DNA of 64,000 bases from CAWIMX01 sp963792785 (GTDB taxonomy: Bacteria > Acidobacteriota > Vicinamibacteria > Vicinamibacterales > CAVVIG01): positions 1,426,001 to 1,490,000 of the forward strand of contig CAWBXO010000004.1 in NCBI GenBank assembly GCA_963792785.1, written 5' to 3'. A program made the position numbers and the translations under genes. Of this stretch, positions 16,850 through 25,988 are shown one piece after another. The notes below the pieces were generated by a model. The model ran no database searches, was not told where the DNA came from, and saw only the letters and a list, made by a program, of their open reading frames with translations. Within the stretch, counting starts at the first letter, position 1. Each line of letters opens with the position of its first letter.

Positions 16850-17473
16850 ATGAAAATTGCGCTCATTGACTATCGGGCGGGCAATCTGACGTCGGTCAAG
16901 AAGGCCTTCGCGGCCATCGGCGCGCCGGTCGACGTGCCGGCGTCGCCGGCGGACGTCGCGGCGGCCGACGCGATCGTCGTGCCCGGCGTCGGGCACTTCG
17001 ACGCGACGCGGGCGATCACGGCGGACTGGGTGTCGGCGATCCGCGCGAAGGTGGACGCGGGTGCGCCGCTCCTCGGGATCTGTCTCGGCCTGCAGTGGCT
17101 CTTCGAAGGCAGCGACGAGGAGCCGGACTGCCCCGGCCTCGGCGTCCTGCGGGGGCGCTGCTATCGCCTGGCCGGCCGCGACGCGACCGCGACGGCACCC
17201 GCGATCAAAGTGCCGCACGTCGGCTGGAACGCCCTCCGGATCGTCCGCCCCGACTCGATCGTCGATGGAGTCGTCGAGGGCTCGCAGGTGTACTTCACGC
17301 ACAGCTTCGTCGCACCGGTCACCGAGGCCGCCGTCGCCACCACGGAGCACGGCGAGGCGTTCGCCTCGATCGTGCAGCAGGGCCGCGTCGCCGGCGTCCA
17401 GTTCCACCCGGAGAAATCCGGCGACGTCGGGTTGCGGATACTGAAGAACTTTGTGAATGGCGTGATGGCGTGA
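16850..17473 (+). CDS. hisH: Imidazole glycerol phosphate synthase, glutaminase subunit
   Basis: 207 aa class I glutamine amidotransferase. It releases ammonia that passes to HisF. Seen: MKIALIDYRAGNLTSVKKAF, the nucleophile cysteine in LLGICLGLQWLFEGS, and the His/Glu of the triad in GVQFHPEKSGDVG. Start ATG is set by the AGGG that ends the TAGGGCT array. Its partner hisF is the next gene, after the right half of a class I element. Confidence 0.95.
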   Translation: MKIALIDYRAGNLTSVKKAFAAIGAPVDVPASPADVAAADAIVVPGVGHFDATRAITADWVSAIRAKVDAGAPLLGICLGLQWLFEGSDEEPDCPGLGVLRGRCYRLAGRDATATAPAIKVPHVGWNALRIVRPDSIVDGVVEGSQVYFTHSFVAPVTEAAVATTEHGEAFASIVQQGRVAGVQFHPEKSGDVGLRILKNFVNGVMA

Positions 17474-17498
17474 TGCGGCAGATGAACATGAAAGTGTT

Positions 17499-17556
17499 CT
17501 TCTTCGGGCCTTCGGGCCTTCGTGGTTGCCTTTCCGTGTCTCGATCGCAGCGTGAC
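17499..17556 (+). repeat. Class I element, right arm plus conserved tail
   Basis: CTTCTTCGGGCCTTCGGGCC and CTTCGTGGTTGCCTTTCCGTG are followed by the tail CGATCGCAGCGTGAC, which ends 11 nt before the hisF ATG. The left arm is absent here (see 15136-15179). It lies 26 nt after the hisH stop. Confidence 0.85.
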
Positions 17557-17567
17557 AGCCTGACACC

Positions 17568-18323
17568 ATGCTGAGCAAACGCATCATCGCCTGCCTCGAC
17601 GTCCGGGACGGCCAGGTCGTCAAGGGCGTCAACTTCGAGGGCCTGCGCTCGGCCGGCGATCCGGCGGAGCTCGCGCGCCGCTACAACGCGGAGGGCGTCG
17701 ACGAGCTCGTCATCCTCGACATCACCGCCACGATCGAGCGGCGGCGGGCGCTCGCCGATACCATCCGCGCCGTCGCGCGCGAGCTGTTCATCCCGCTCGC
17801 CGTCGGCGGCGGCATCCGCACCGAGGCCGACGCCGCGGCCGCGGTCGAGGCCGGCGCCGACAAGGTCAGCCTGAACACGGCGGCGCTCTCGCAGCCGGAT
17901 CTGATCACGACGCTGGCCCGGCGCTACGGCAGCCAGGCCGTGCTCGTCGCCATCGACGCCAAGCACGACGGCGGCCGCCTCGCCGTCTACTCGCGCAGCG
18001 GCAGCACGGCGGCCAACCGCGACGCCGTCGAGTGGGCGCGCGAGGCCGAGTCCCGCGGCGCCGGCGAGATTCTCCTGACGTCCATCGACCGGGACGGCAC
18101 CAAGATCGGCTTCGACTGCGCGATGACCGCCGCCGTGTCGAAGGCCGTCTCGATCCCCGTGATCGCGTCGGGCGGCGCCGGCAAGCTCGACGACTTCGTC
18201 GACGTCTTCACCGCCGGCTGCGCCGACGCCGCCCTCGCCGCGTCGATCTTCCACTACGCCGAAACCAGCGTGCACGCGCTGAAAGTGCACCTGCAGCAGC
18301 ACCAGATCCCTGTGCGATTGTGA
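17568..18323 (+). CDS. hisF: Imidazole glycerol phosphate synthase, cyclase subunit
   Basis: 251 aa (beta-alpha)8 barrel that forms IGP and AICAR from PRFAR and ammonia. Seen: catalytic aspartates in IIACLDVRDGQVVKG and LVAIDAKHDGG, phosphate-binding glycines in AVGGGIRTEADA and SIPVIASGGAGKLDD. Length is normal. It comes before hisA, the reverse of the common hisA-hisF order, and the two are separated by a complete class I element. Confidence 0.95.
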   Translation: MLSKRIIACLDVRDGQVVKGVNFEGLRSAGDPAELARRYNAEGVDELVILDITATIERRRALADTIRAVARELFIPLAVGGGIRTEADAAAAVEAGADKVSLNTAALSQPDLITTLARRYGSQAVLVAIDAKHDGGRLAVYSRSGSTAANRDAVEWAREAESRGAGEILLTSIDRDGTKIGFDCAMTAAVSKAVSIPVIASGGAGKLDDFVDVFTAGCADAALAASIFHYAETSVHALKVHLQQHQIPVRL

Positions 18324-18333
18324 CAAGCGAATC

Positions 18334-18466
18334 GGATCACGAAATGCATCCACGAAGGCACGAAGGCCCGAAGAAGAATTCTTTTTTCCGGAAGAGAAGA
18401 GAATTTCTTCTTCGTGCCTTCGTGCCTTCGTGGCCGCCTTCCGTGATCACGATCGCAGCGTGATCC
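18334..18466 (+). repeat. Class I element, complete hairpin
   Basis: Left arm 18334-18376 (GGATCACGAAATGCATCC, then CACGAAGG units, then CGAAGAAG); right arm 18407-18440 is its complement; the tail runs CCGTGATCACGATCGCAGCG and TGATCC to 18466. The loop has a second small dyad (AATTCTT/AGAGAATT). It fills the hisF-hisA gap, starting 11 nt after the hisF stop and ending 7 nt before the hisA ATG. Confidence 0.92.
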
Positions 18467-18473
18467 GAAGAAC

Positions 18474-19151
18474 ATGCTGATTCCCGCCATCGACCTCAAG
18501 GACGGCGCCGTCGTGCAGCTCGTGCAGGGCGAGCGCCTCGCCATCCGGCACGACGATGTGTTCGCGTGGGTGCGGAAGTTCGAGCGATTTCCCAAGGTCC
18601 AGGTGATCGACCTCGACGCCGCGATGGGATCGGGCGACAACCTCGCCCTCGTCCGCCGCATCGCCGGGTCGCTGACCTGCCGCGTCGGCGGCGGCATCCG
18701 CACGATCGAGCGCGCGCAGGACATCCTCGCCGCGGGCGCCACGCAGGTAATCGTCGGGTCGTCCTTATTCAAAGACGGCCGGGTGGATACCGGCTTCGCC
18801 CAGGCCCTCGCGAACGCCGTCGGCGCCGATCGGGTGATCGCCGCCGTCGACAGCAAGGGCGGCCAGGTCGTCGTCCACGGATGGAAGACCGCCGTGCCCC
18901 TCACCGCCGTCGAGGCCGTGCGGGCGCTCGAGCCGTACTGCGGCGAGTTTCTCTACACGCACGTCGACAAGGAAGGCTTGATGCAGGGCACCGATCTGCA
19001 GGCGATCCTCGACGTGCACCGCGCCACGACCCGCCGGCTGACGGCCGCCGGCGGCATCACGACGCGCGAGGAAATCGACGCGCTCGACGCCGAAGGCGTC
19101 GACGCCGTCGTCGGCATGGCCGTCTATACCGGCAAGCTCGACCTGGCCTAG
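18474..19151 (+). CDS. hisA: ProFAR isomerase
   Basis: 225 aa barrel, homologous to HisF, that isomerises the aminoaldose ProFAR to PRFAR. Seen: catalytic aspartate in LIPAIDLKDGAVVQLVQG, phosphate motifs CRVGGGIRTIERAQ and TAAGGITTREEIDAL, and the second aspartate in YTHVDKEGLMQG. Last gene of the his operon. Its start follows the tail of the class I repeat and no strong Shine-Dalgarno is visible. hisE and hisN functions must be encoded elsewhere. Confidence 0.94.
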   Translation: MLIPAIDLKDGAVVQLVQGERLAIRHDDVFAWVRKFERFPKVQVIDLDAAMGSGDNLALVRRIAGSLTCRVGGGIRTIERAQDILAAGATQVIVGSSLFKDGRVDTGFAQALANAVGADRVIAAVDSKGGQVVVHGWKTAVPLTAVEAVRALEPYCGEFLYTHVDKEGLMQGTDLQAILDVHRATTRRLTAAGGITTREEIDALDAEGVDAVVGMAVYTGKLDLA

Positions 19152-19202
19152 CACCTGAGCCGTTTTCCCTGCCCACGGACGGGTACTTGCTAGAATGGAT
19201 GT

Positions 19203-22200
19203 GTGCCGCCTTTCGAGCGGCCCAAGGTGATTCCTACACAGACCGGACCCCGGCGCGAACAGGCGTCCCCGCGTGTCCCGGCCGTCACGGGTCGCGCGAC
19301 GACCGACGGGAAGTTCCTGCGCGCCGGAGGGCAACGCCTGCTCGTGAAGGGCGTGACCTACGGCACGTTCGCGCCGGACCTTCCGGGTGCGATGGCGCCG
19401 CAGTTCCCGCCCGCCGCCCGGGTCGTCGCCGACTTCCGCCAGATGGCGGCGCTCGGCATCAACACCGTCCGCACCTACACGCCGCCCTCGCGGGCGATGC
19501 TCGACGCCGCCGCCGAGAACGGCCTCCGCGTGATGATCGGCCTCGCGTGGCCCGAGCACGTCGCGTTCCTCGACGATCGCGGCCTGCAGCGCCGGATCCG
19601 CCGCGACATGCGGCGCGTCGTCGCCGAGTTGGGCGACCATCCCGCCGCGCTGCTGTTCGCCGTCGGCAACGAAATCCCGCCCGGCGTCGTGCGCTGGCAC
19701 GGCCGCGTGCGCGTCGAGCGGTTCCTGCACGACGTCTACCGCGAGCTGAAGGCGGCGTCGCCCGACAGCCTGTTCACCTATGTGAACTTTCCGCCGACCG
19801 AGTTCCTCGACCTGCCGTTCTTCGACGTCTGCGCGTTCAACGTGTACCTGCACGAGGACACCGCGCTCGACGCCTACCTCGCGCGCCTGCAGCACGTCGC
19901 CGGGCAGAAGCCGCTGCTGCTGACGGAAGCCGGCGCCGACAGCATCCGGGAGGGCGTCGACGGCCAGGCGCGCATCACCGCGATGCACGTGCGCAAGGCC
20001 TTCGAGGCCGGCGCCGCCGGGGCGATCGCCTTCGCGTGGACCGACGAGTGGTGGCGCGGCGGCCACCCGGTCGAGGACTGGGCGTTCGGCCTGGTGACGC
20101 GCGATCGCGAGCTGAAGCCGGCGGCGGTGGCCGTGGCCGACGCGTTCGACCAGGCGCCGTTCTCCGAAGAGGCGCGCCGCGGGTGGCCGCGGGTATCGGT
20201 GGTCGTCTGCGCCTACAACGCGGCCGACACGATCGACGATTGCCTGTCGTCGCTCGAGCGCCTCACGTATCCCGACGCTGAGATCCTCCTCGTGAACGAC
20301 GGCTCGCGCGATCGCACGGGCGAGTTGGCGCGCGCCCACGCCGGCGTGCGCGTGATCGACCTGCCCAACGGCGGGCTGAGCGCCGCGCGCAACGCCGGCC
20401 TCGCGGAGGCGACCGGCGAGATCGTCGCCTACACGGACGCCGATGTCCGCGTCGATCCCGACTGGCTCACCTATCTCGTCCAGCCGTTCCTCACCTCCGA
20501 CGTGGTCGCCGCCGGCGGGCCGAACGTCGTGCCGCCCGACGACCCGCCGATGGCGCAGTGCATCGCGCGCGCGCCCGGCGGACCGACGCACGTCCTCATC
20601 GACGATCGCATTGCCGAGCACGTGCCGGGCTGCAACATGGCCTTCCGGCGCGACGCGCTGCTCGCCGTCGGCGGGTTCAATCCGGTCTTCCTCCGCGCCG
20701 GCGACGATGTGGACGTGTGCTGGCGGCTGCAGGCGCAGGGCTGGAAGATTGGGTTCGCCTCGTCCGCGCTGGTCTGGCATCACCACCGCACCTCGGTCCG
20801 CGCGTACTGGCGCCAGCAGGTCGGGTACGGCGAGGGCGAGACGTGGCTGATGGCCCACCACCCGGAGAAGTTCCTCGACGGCCGCATGCTGTGGCACGGG
20901 CGCATCTACAGCCCGCTGCCCTTCGTGCGCTCCCTCTGGGGCACGCGCATCAACTCCGGCGTGTGGGGCACGGCGCCGTTCCCGTCGATCTACCGCACCG
21001 ACGTGCACCCGTTCGCCTACCTGCCGCACTCGATCCGGTGGCAGGTGCTGTCGCTGGTGCTGACGCTCGCCGGCGTGCTCGTGGCGGCCACGGGCGATCA
21101 CGGGTGGGCGGAAGCGCTGCTGCTCGGCACCGGTCTCGTCGGGCTCGCGACGACCTTGTCGAAGAACGTCGCGTACGCGATGCGGTCCGACGTCGACTCG
21201 CTCGGCGCCGTCCTGACCGTCGCGTGTCTGCATTTCCTCCAGCCGTTCGCGCGCGTCGCCGGCCGCGTCCGCGGCGCCCTCTCGCCGCCCGTGCCCGCCG
21301 TCGGCCCGGCGCAGACGAGCGCCGGCCCGACGCCCGCGCCGCGCGAGGCCGCGCGCGCCGTCCTGCTCCTCTCGGGCGGCGTCGCCGAGGATCGCTTCTG
21401 GAGCGAAACCTGGACGTCGGCGGAGCGATCGCTCGCGCGGTTGACCGACTGGCTGCGGCGCTCGCGCGCCGTGCGCACGATCGACGTGGACGAAGGCTGG
21501 TCGCACGACCGCGACGTGAGCGTGGCGGTCGGCCGCTGGGCGTGGCTCGACGTGCGAGCCATGACCGAGGACCACGGCGGCGGCCGCACGCTGCTGCGCA
21601 TCGGCACGCACGTGCGCCCGACGCTCTTCGGCGCGCTCACCGCCATCGTGCTCGGCCTGGGCCTGCTCGGCGGCGCGACGTTCGGCGTGGCGCTGCGCTG
21701 GCCCGCTGCGGGCGCGTCCACCGCCGCCCTCGCCGTCGCCGCGATCGCGGTCGCCGCGTGGCGCACCGCGCAGGTGTCGGCGATCGTCGGCCGCGCCATC
21801 GCGCGCGTCGCGGGCGATCAGGGCATGATCCGCGTCGGCTCCGGCGTCGTGCGGGCGCCGATGGTCGCCCCGTCGCTCGCGCGCACCTACGGCCTGCGCA
21901 GCGCGATGATCTTCGTGGTCGCGATCGTCGCCGTCGGCGCGGGCACGTTCATGCTGCGCGAGGCGGCGACGGCCGCCGTGATCGGCCAGCAGAAGGGCTT
22001 CGCCGGCGACAACGGCCCGGCGATCGAGGCGTGGCTCGACACGCCCGGCGGCATCGCCGTCGGCCCGGGCGGCGACGTGTACTTCGCGGACTCGAACAAC
22101 CACGTCGTGCGCCGGATCGATCCGCGCAGCGGCGTCATCACGACCGTGGCCGGCAACCACGAGCTCGGCCCGGGCTTCTCCGGCGACTTCGGCCCCGCCG

Positions 22201-23039
22201 CCGACGCGCAGCTGGACAACCCCGACGGCGTCTCGATCGCGCCCAACGGCGATCTGATCATCGCCGACGCGCACAACGACCGCATCCGCCGGATCGATCA
22301 TGACTCCGGCGACATCGACACGATCGCCGGCGACCAGGACGGCGGGTTCGGCGGCGACGGCGGGCCCGCGGTGAAGGCGCTCCTCTACACGCCGTCGGCG
22401 GCCGTCGAGGCGCCGAACGGCGACGTCTACATCGCCGACACGCTGAACTACCGCATCCGCCGGATCGACCATGAGACCGGCGACATCGACACGATCGCCG
22501 GCGACGGCACGCCCGGCAGGGACGAAGACCCGGTCGGGGACGGCGGGCCGGCGTCGGCCGCGCACCTGAACATGCCGAGCGACGTGGCCGTCGCGCCGAA
22601 CGGCGACCTCTACATCGCCGACATGCACCACAACCGGATCCGCCGGATCGACGCGGCCACCGGCATCATCACGACCGTCGCCGGCGGCGGCGAATGGGGC
22701 CACTGGGGCGACGGCGGCCCGGCCACCGCGGCGGCGCTCGCGGGACCGGCGGGCCTCGCGCTCGCGCCGGCCGAGAACGGCGGCCTCACGATCTTCATCG
22801 CCGACTACTACAACGGCGTCGTGCGCGCGGTCGGCCCCAACGGGATCATCCGCGACGTGACCGGCGACGGCCGCGTCGAGTTCGGCGCGCCCACGCGCCT
22901 CGCGTTCGCGATGGCCGGCCCGCGCCGCGGCTGGCTCTACGTGACCGACTCGAGCAACAACCGCATCGTGCCGCTCAACATCCCCGAGATCGCGCCGCGG
23001 CTCGTGCCGCCGGCGTCCTTGCCGCGCAGGGCCCGCTAG
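19203..23039 (+). CDS. Fusion protein: clan-A glycosidase + GT2 glycosyltransferase + membrane segments + six-bladed NHL propeller
   Basis: 1278 aa from a GTG; TAGAAT at 19191-19196 could be a -10, making the mRNA nearly leaderless. Residues about 35-325: TIM-barrel glycosidase with acid/base Glu in AVGNEIPPGV and candidate nucleophile in LLLTEAGADS. About 331-560: GT2 family domain (VSVVVCAYNAADTIDDC, YTDADVRVDPDW, AGDDVDVCWRLQAQGW). Hydrophobic segments near 612-660, 803-850 and 897-918. About 937-1270: six NHL repeats (for example GDLYIADMHHNRIRRID). No signal peptide. It probably builds or processes a glycan at the membrane, with the propeller in the periplasm. The arrangement is unusual; each domain is clear, the role is inferred. 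Confidence 0.85.
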   Translation: MPPFERPKVIPTQTGPRREQASPRVPAVTGRATTDGKFLRAGGQRLLVKGVTYGTFAPDLPGAMAPQFPPAARVVADFRQMAALGINTVRTYTPPSRAMLDAAAENGLRVMIGLAWPEHVAFLDDRGLQRRIRRDMRRVVAELGDHPAALLFAVGNEIPPGVVRWHGRVRVERFLHDVYRELKAASPDSLFTYVNFPPTEFLDLPFFDVCAFNVYLHEDTALDAYLARLQHVAGQKPLLLTEAGADSIREGVDGQARITAMHVRKAFEAGAAGAIAFAWTDEWWRGGHPVEDWAFGLVTRDRELKPAAVAVADAFDQAPFSEEARRGWPRVSVVVCAYNAADTIDDCLSSLERLTYPDAEILLVNDGSRDRTGELARAHAGVRVIDLPNGGLSAARNAGLAEATGEIVAYTDADVRVDPDWLTYLVQPFLTSDVVAAGGPNVVPPDDPPMAQCIARAPGGPTHVLIDDRIAEHVPGCNMAFRRDALLAVGGFNPVFLRAGDDVDVCWRLQAQGWKIGFASSALVWHHHRTSVRAYWRQQVGYGEGETWLMAHHPEKFLDGRMLWHGRIYSPLPFVRSLWGTRINSGVWGTAPFPSIYRTDVHPFAYLPHSIRWQVLSLVLTLAGVLVAATGDHGWAEALLLGTGLVGLATTLSKNVAYAMRSDVDSLGAVLTVACLHFLQPFARVAGRVRGALSPPVPAVGPAQTSAGPTPAPREAARAVLLLSGGVAEDRFWSETWTSAERSLARLTDWLRRSRAVRTIDVDEGWSHDRDVSVAVGRWAWLDVRAMTEDHGGGRTLLRIGTHVRPTLFGALTAIVLGLGLLGGATFGVALRWPAAGASTAALAVAAIAVAAWRTAQVSAIVGRAIARVAGDQGMIRVGSGVVRAPMVAPSLARTYGLRSAMIFVVAIVAVGAGTFMLREAATAAVIGQQKGFAGDNGPAIEAWLDTPGGIAVGPGGDVYFADSNNHVVRRIDPRSGVITTVAGNHELGPGFSGDFGPAADAQLDNPDGVSIAPNGDLIIADAHNDRIRRIDHDSGDIDTIAGDQDGGFGGDGGPAVKALLYTPSAAVEAPNGDVYIADTLNYRIRRIDHETGDIDTIAGDGTPGRDEDPVGDGGPASAAHLNMPSDVAVAPNGDLYIADMHHNRIRRIDAATGIITTVAGGGEWGHWGDGGPATAAALAGPAGLALAPAENGGLTIFIADYYNGVVRAVGPNGIIRDVTGDGRVEFGAPTRLAFAMAGPRRGWLYVTDSSNNRIVPLNIPEIAPRLVPPASLPRRAR

Positions 23040-23040
23040 C

Positions 23041-24873
23041 ATGACGCGCTGGCTGCTCGGCTTCCTGCGGCCGTATCGGGGGCGCGTCGCGCTGCTCTCG
23101 GCGCTGATGCTGGTCCTGATCGTCCTCGGCGCGCTCGAGCCGTGGCCGCTCAAGCTCGTCATCGACAACGTGCTCTCGCCCGCGCGCGAGCCCCTGCCGG
23201 CGCCGGCCGCCGCCTGGGTCGCCGCGATCACGGGCGGCAGCCTCGTCGCGATGCTCGTCCTCTTCGTCACCGGCTACGTGCTGCTGCACCTGTCGAAAGA
23301 GCTGCTGACGGCGTGGAGCACGCAGGTGCAGGTCGGCACGGGCCAGCGGCTGGTCTACGACCTGCGCTATTGCCTCTTCGATCACCTGCAGGCGCTCGGC
23401 CTCAATCACCACGCGGCCACGAGCACGAGCGACGCGGTGTACCGCATCGACGTGGACGCCTACGCGATCGACAACCTCGTGATGGGCGGCATCTTCCCCG
23501 TCGGCGCGTCCGTCGTGACGCTCGCCGTGATGTTCGCGGTGCTGCTGAAGCTCGACGCGACCGTCGCCCTACTCTCGCTCGCGGTCGTGCCGTTCCTCTA
23601 CCTGTCGCTCCGCTACTACATGTCGACGCTCGTCGATCGCGAAGAGCGCGTGAAGGAGCTGGAGTCGACGCTCATGGGGCGCGTGTTCGAGACGTTCTCG
23701 GCGATCCGCCTCGTCAAGAGCTTCGCGCGCGAGCGGCACGAGTCGTCGCGCTACTCATCGGCCGGCCGCGAGACGATGACCGCGCGGCTCGCGCTCACGT
23801 GGCAGCAGTCGCTCTTCTCGGTCCTCGTGACCGGCATCACGGTCCTCGGCACGGCGCTCGTGCTCGTGGTCGGCGGACTGCACGTGCTCGACGGCCGCAT
23901 GACGATCGGCAGCCTGATCGTCGTCATCGCCTATCTCGCCGCGGTCTACGGGCCCCTGTCGGCGATCGCGCACACGTCGGGCCAGATCCAGGGCGCGGTG
24001 GCCGGCGCGCGCCGGGTGCGCGCCGCGCTCGCGCTCGCGCCCGAAGCCCCCGCGGCGGCCGCCGGACGCGACAGCGGCGTCGACGCGTCGGGCGTTCGCG
24101 GGCGCGTCGAGTTCGACCAGGTCGGCTTCGCGTACCCGGGCGGCGATCCGGTGCTCTCCGGCATCCGCTTCGCGGCCGAGCCGGGCGAGATGGTCGCGCT
24201 CGTCGGCCTCACCGGCGCCGGCAAGACGACGCTCGTGAGCCTGATTCCGCGGTTCTACGACGCGACGGCCGGCCGCGTGCTCGTGGACGGCCGCGACGTC
24301 CGCGAGTACGCGCTGCGCTCCCTGCGCGAGCAGATCGCCATCGTGCTGCAGGAGCCGGTGCTCTTCCGCGGCACGATCGCCGACAACCTGCGCTACGGCC
24401 GCCTCGACGCGACCGACGCCGAGCTCGAGGCCGCCGCGCGGGCGGCGCACGCGCACGACTTCATCGCGCGGCTGCCCCACGGCTACGCCACCGAGATCGG
24501 CGAGGGCGGCGCGGGCCTGTCGGGCGGCGAGCGCCAGCGCCTGAGCATGGCGCGCGCGCTGGTGAAGGACGCGCCGATCCTGATCCTCGACGAGCCGACG
24601 TCGTCGCTCGACTCGATCTCCGAGGAGATCGTGTTCGCGGCGCTCGGCCGCCTGCGGCAGGGCCGGACCACCCTCGTGATCGCGCACCGCCTGTCGACCG
24701 TGCGCGACGCCGACCGCATCCTCGTGCTCGACCAGGGCCGCATCGTCGCCGCCGGACGCCACGAGGCGCTGCTCGAGACGAGCGACCTCTACCGCCGGAT
24801 GTGCGCGCGCCTGTCGGTCGGCAAGTCGCTGGACGAGCCGGAGACGGTGGACGAGATCCTCGGGGCCCGGTGA
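23041..24873 (+). CDS. ABC exporter, fused membrane and ATPase domains (MsbA/lipid-glycan type)
   Basis: 610 aa half-transporter. About residues 1-310 hold six membrane helices (type IV exporter fold); about 345-600 the nucleotide-binding domain with Walker A GLTGAGKTT, Q-loop VLQEPVLF, signature LSGGERQRLSMARAL, Walker B ILILDEPTSSLDS and H-loop IAHRLST. Active as a dimer in the inner membrane. One base separates it from the fusion gene and its stop overlaps the next start, so it is probably the exporter (or flippase) for whatever glycoconjugate the cluster makes. Confidence 0.92.
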   Translation: MTRWLLGFLRPYRGRVALLSALMLVLIVLGALEPWPLKLVIDNVLSPAREPLPAPAAAWVAAITGGSLVAMLVLFVTGYVLLHLSKELLTAWSTQVQVGTGQRLVYDLRYCLFDHLQALGLNHHAATSTSDAVYRIDVDAYAIDNLVMGGIFPVGASVVTLAVMFAVLLKLDATVALLSLAVVPFLYLSLRYYMSTLVDREERVKELESTLMGRVFETFSAIRLVKSFARERHESSRYSSAGRETMTARLALTWQQSLFSVLVTGITVLGTALVLVVGGLHVLDGRMTIGSLIVVIAYLAAVYGPLSAIAHTSGQIQGAVAGARRVRAALALAPEAPAAAAGRDSGVDASGVRGRVEFDQVGFAYPGGDPVLSGIRFAAEPGEMVALVGLTGAGKTTLVSLIPRFYDATAGRVLVDGRDVREYALRSLREQIAIVLQEPVLFRGTIADNLRYGRLDATDAELEAAARAAHAHDFIARLPHGYATEIGEGGAGLSGGERQRLSMARALVKDAPILILDEPTSSLDSISEEIVFAALGRLRQGRTTLVIAHRLSTVRDADRILVLDQGRIVAAGRHEALLETSDLYRRMCARLSVGKSLDEPETVDEILGAR

Positions 24874-25988
24874 AGATCCTGTTCGCCGGAATCATCGCCC
24901 GGTATCCGTTCGGCGGCGTGACGTGGTGCTCCCTGATGTACCTGGCGGGGCTGCGGGCGCTCGGGCACGAGGTGTTCTACATCGAAGACACGGGCGAGTG
25001 CGTCTACGACCCCGTGGCGAACACGCGCGCGGTCGATCCGTCGTACGGGACCGCGTACATCAACGACGCGCTGGCGGCAATCGGCCTCGCGGATCGCTGG
25101 ACCTTCGTCAACTACGACGAGGCCTATCACGGCCGCTCGCGCGAGGACGTCCGGCGGTTCTGCGCGGACGCCGATCTGTTCATCGACCTGTCGGGCGGCT
25201 CGTGGTTCTGGCGCGACGAGTACGTCCGCATCCCGCGCCGGATCTTCATCGACTCCGACCCGGCGTTCACCCAGCTCGCCATCGCGAAGGCCGAGCCGTG
25301 GTACGTCGAGTTCTTCCGCGGCTTCGATCGCCTGTTCACGTTCGGCGCGGACATCGGCACAAGCGGATCGCCCGTGCCGACCGGCGACTTCGCCTGGCGC
25401 CACACCTGGCAGCCGGTCACGATCGACGACTGGACGCCGGCGCGCCCGCCCGGGGATCGCTTCACGTCCGTGATGACCTGGCAGATCGAGAGCTTCGCCG
25501 ACACGGGCGGCAACAAGGACCAGGAGTTCCTGAAGTTCATCGAGCTGCCGTCGCGCACGACGCAACCGTTCGAGCTGGCCGTCAACGGCCCGCAGGCGCT
25601 GCTCCGCCGCTTCGGCTGGAACCCGGTGGAGGCGATGCGGGTGTCGCGCACGCCGGCGCTCTACCGCGACTTCATCCAGGGATCGCGGGCCGAGTTCGGC
25701 GTGGCGAAGCACACGTACGTCGCGAACCACACCGGGTGGTTCAGCGACCGCACCGAGTGCTACCTCGCCGCGGGCCGCCCGGCCCTCGTGCAGGACACCG
25801 GCTGGTCGCGCCACCTGCCCGCGGGCGAGGGCCTGCTCGCGTTCTCGACCATCGACGAGGCGGCGGCCGGCATCGAGCGGATCAACGCCGACTACGACCG
25901 CCACGCCCGGCGCGCGCGCGAGATCGCCGCCGCCCACTTCGACGCGCGTGTCGTCCTGCCGGCGCTGCTCGAGGAGGCGCTGGCGTGA
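24870..25988 (+). CDS. Predicted glycosyltransferase, CgeB/GT-B-like
   Basis: 372 aa. GTG start overlapping the ABC gene stop (24870-24873). N-terminus MKILFAGIIARYPFGGVTWC (valine codon read as Met) followed by LRALGHEVFYIEDTG is the first Rossmann lobe of a GT-B fold; the C-terminal lobe has FSDRTECYLAAGRPALVQDT, a pattern seen in CgeB-like and GT1-like transferases. Donor and acceptor are unknown. The tight packing with the exporter and the next transferase indicates one operon. Confidence 0.78.
   Translation: MKILFAGIIARYPFGGVTWCSLMYLAGLRALGHEVFYIEDTGECVYDPVANTRAVDPSYGTAYINDALAAIGLADRWTFVNYDEAYHGRSREDVRRFCADADLFIDLSGGSWFWRDEYVRIPRRIFIDSDPAFTQLAIAKAEPWYVEFFRGFDRLFTFGADIGTSGSPVPTGDFAWRHTWQPVTIDDWTPARPPGDRFTSVMTWQIESFADTGGNKDQEFLKFIELPSRTTQPFELAVNGPQALLRRFGWNPVEAMRVSRTPALYRDFIQGSRAEFGVAKHTYVANHTGWFSDRTECYLAAGRPALVQDTGWSRHLPAGEGLLAFSTIDEAAAGIERINADYDRHARRAREIAAAHFDARVVLPALLEEALA

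Noticed and set aside
18765..23270. Very long minus-strand open frame (1501 codons) opposite hisA and the fusion gene
   Set aside because: It is Arg/Gly/Ala-rich with no family motif and lies opposite strongly supported genes; long antisense frames are expected at this G+C.
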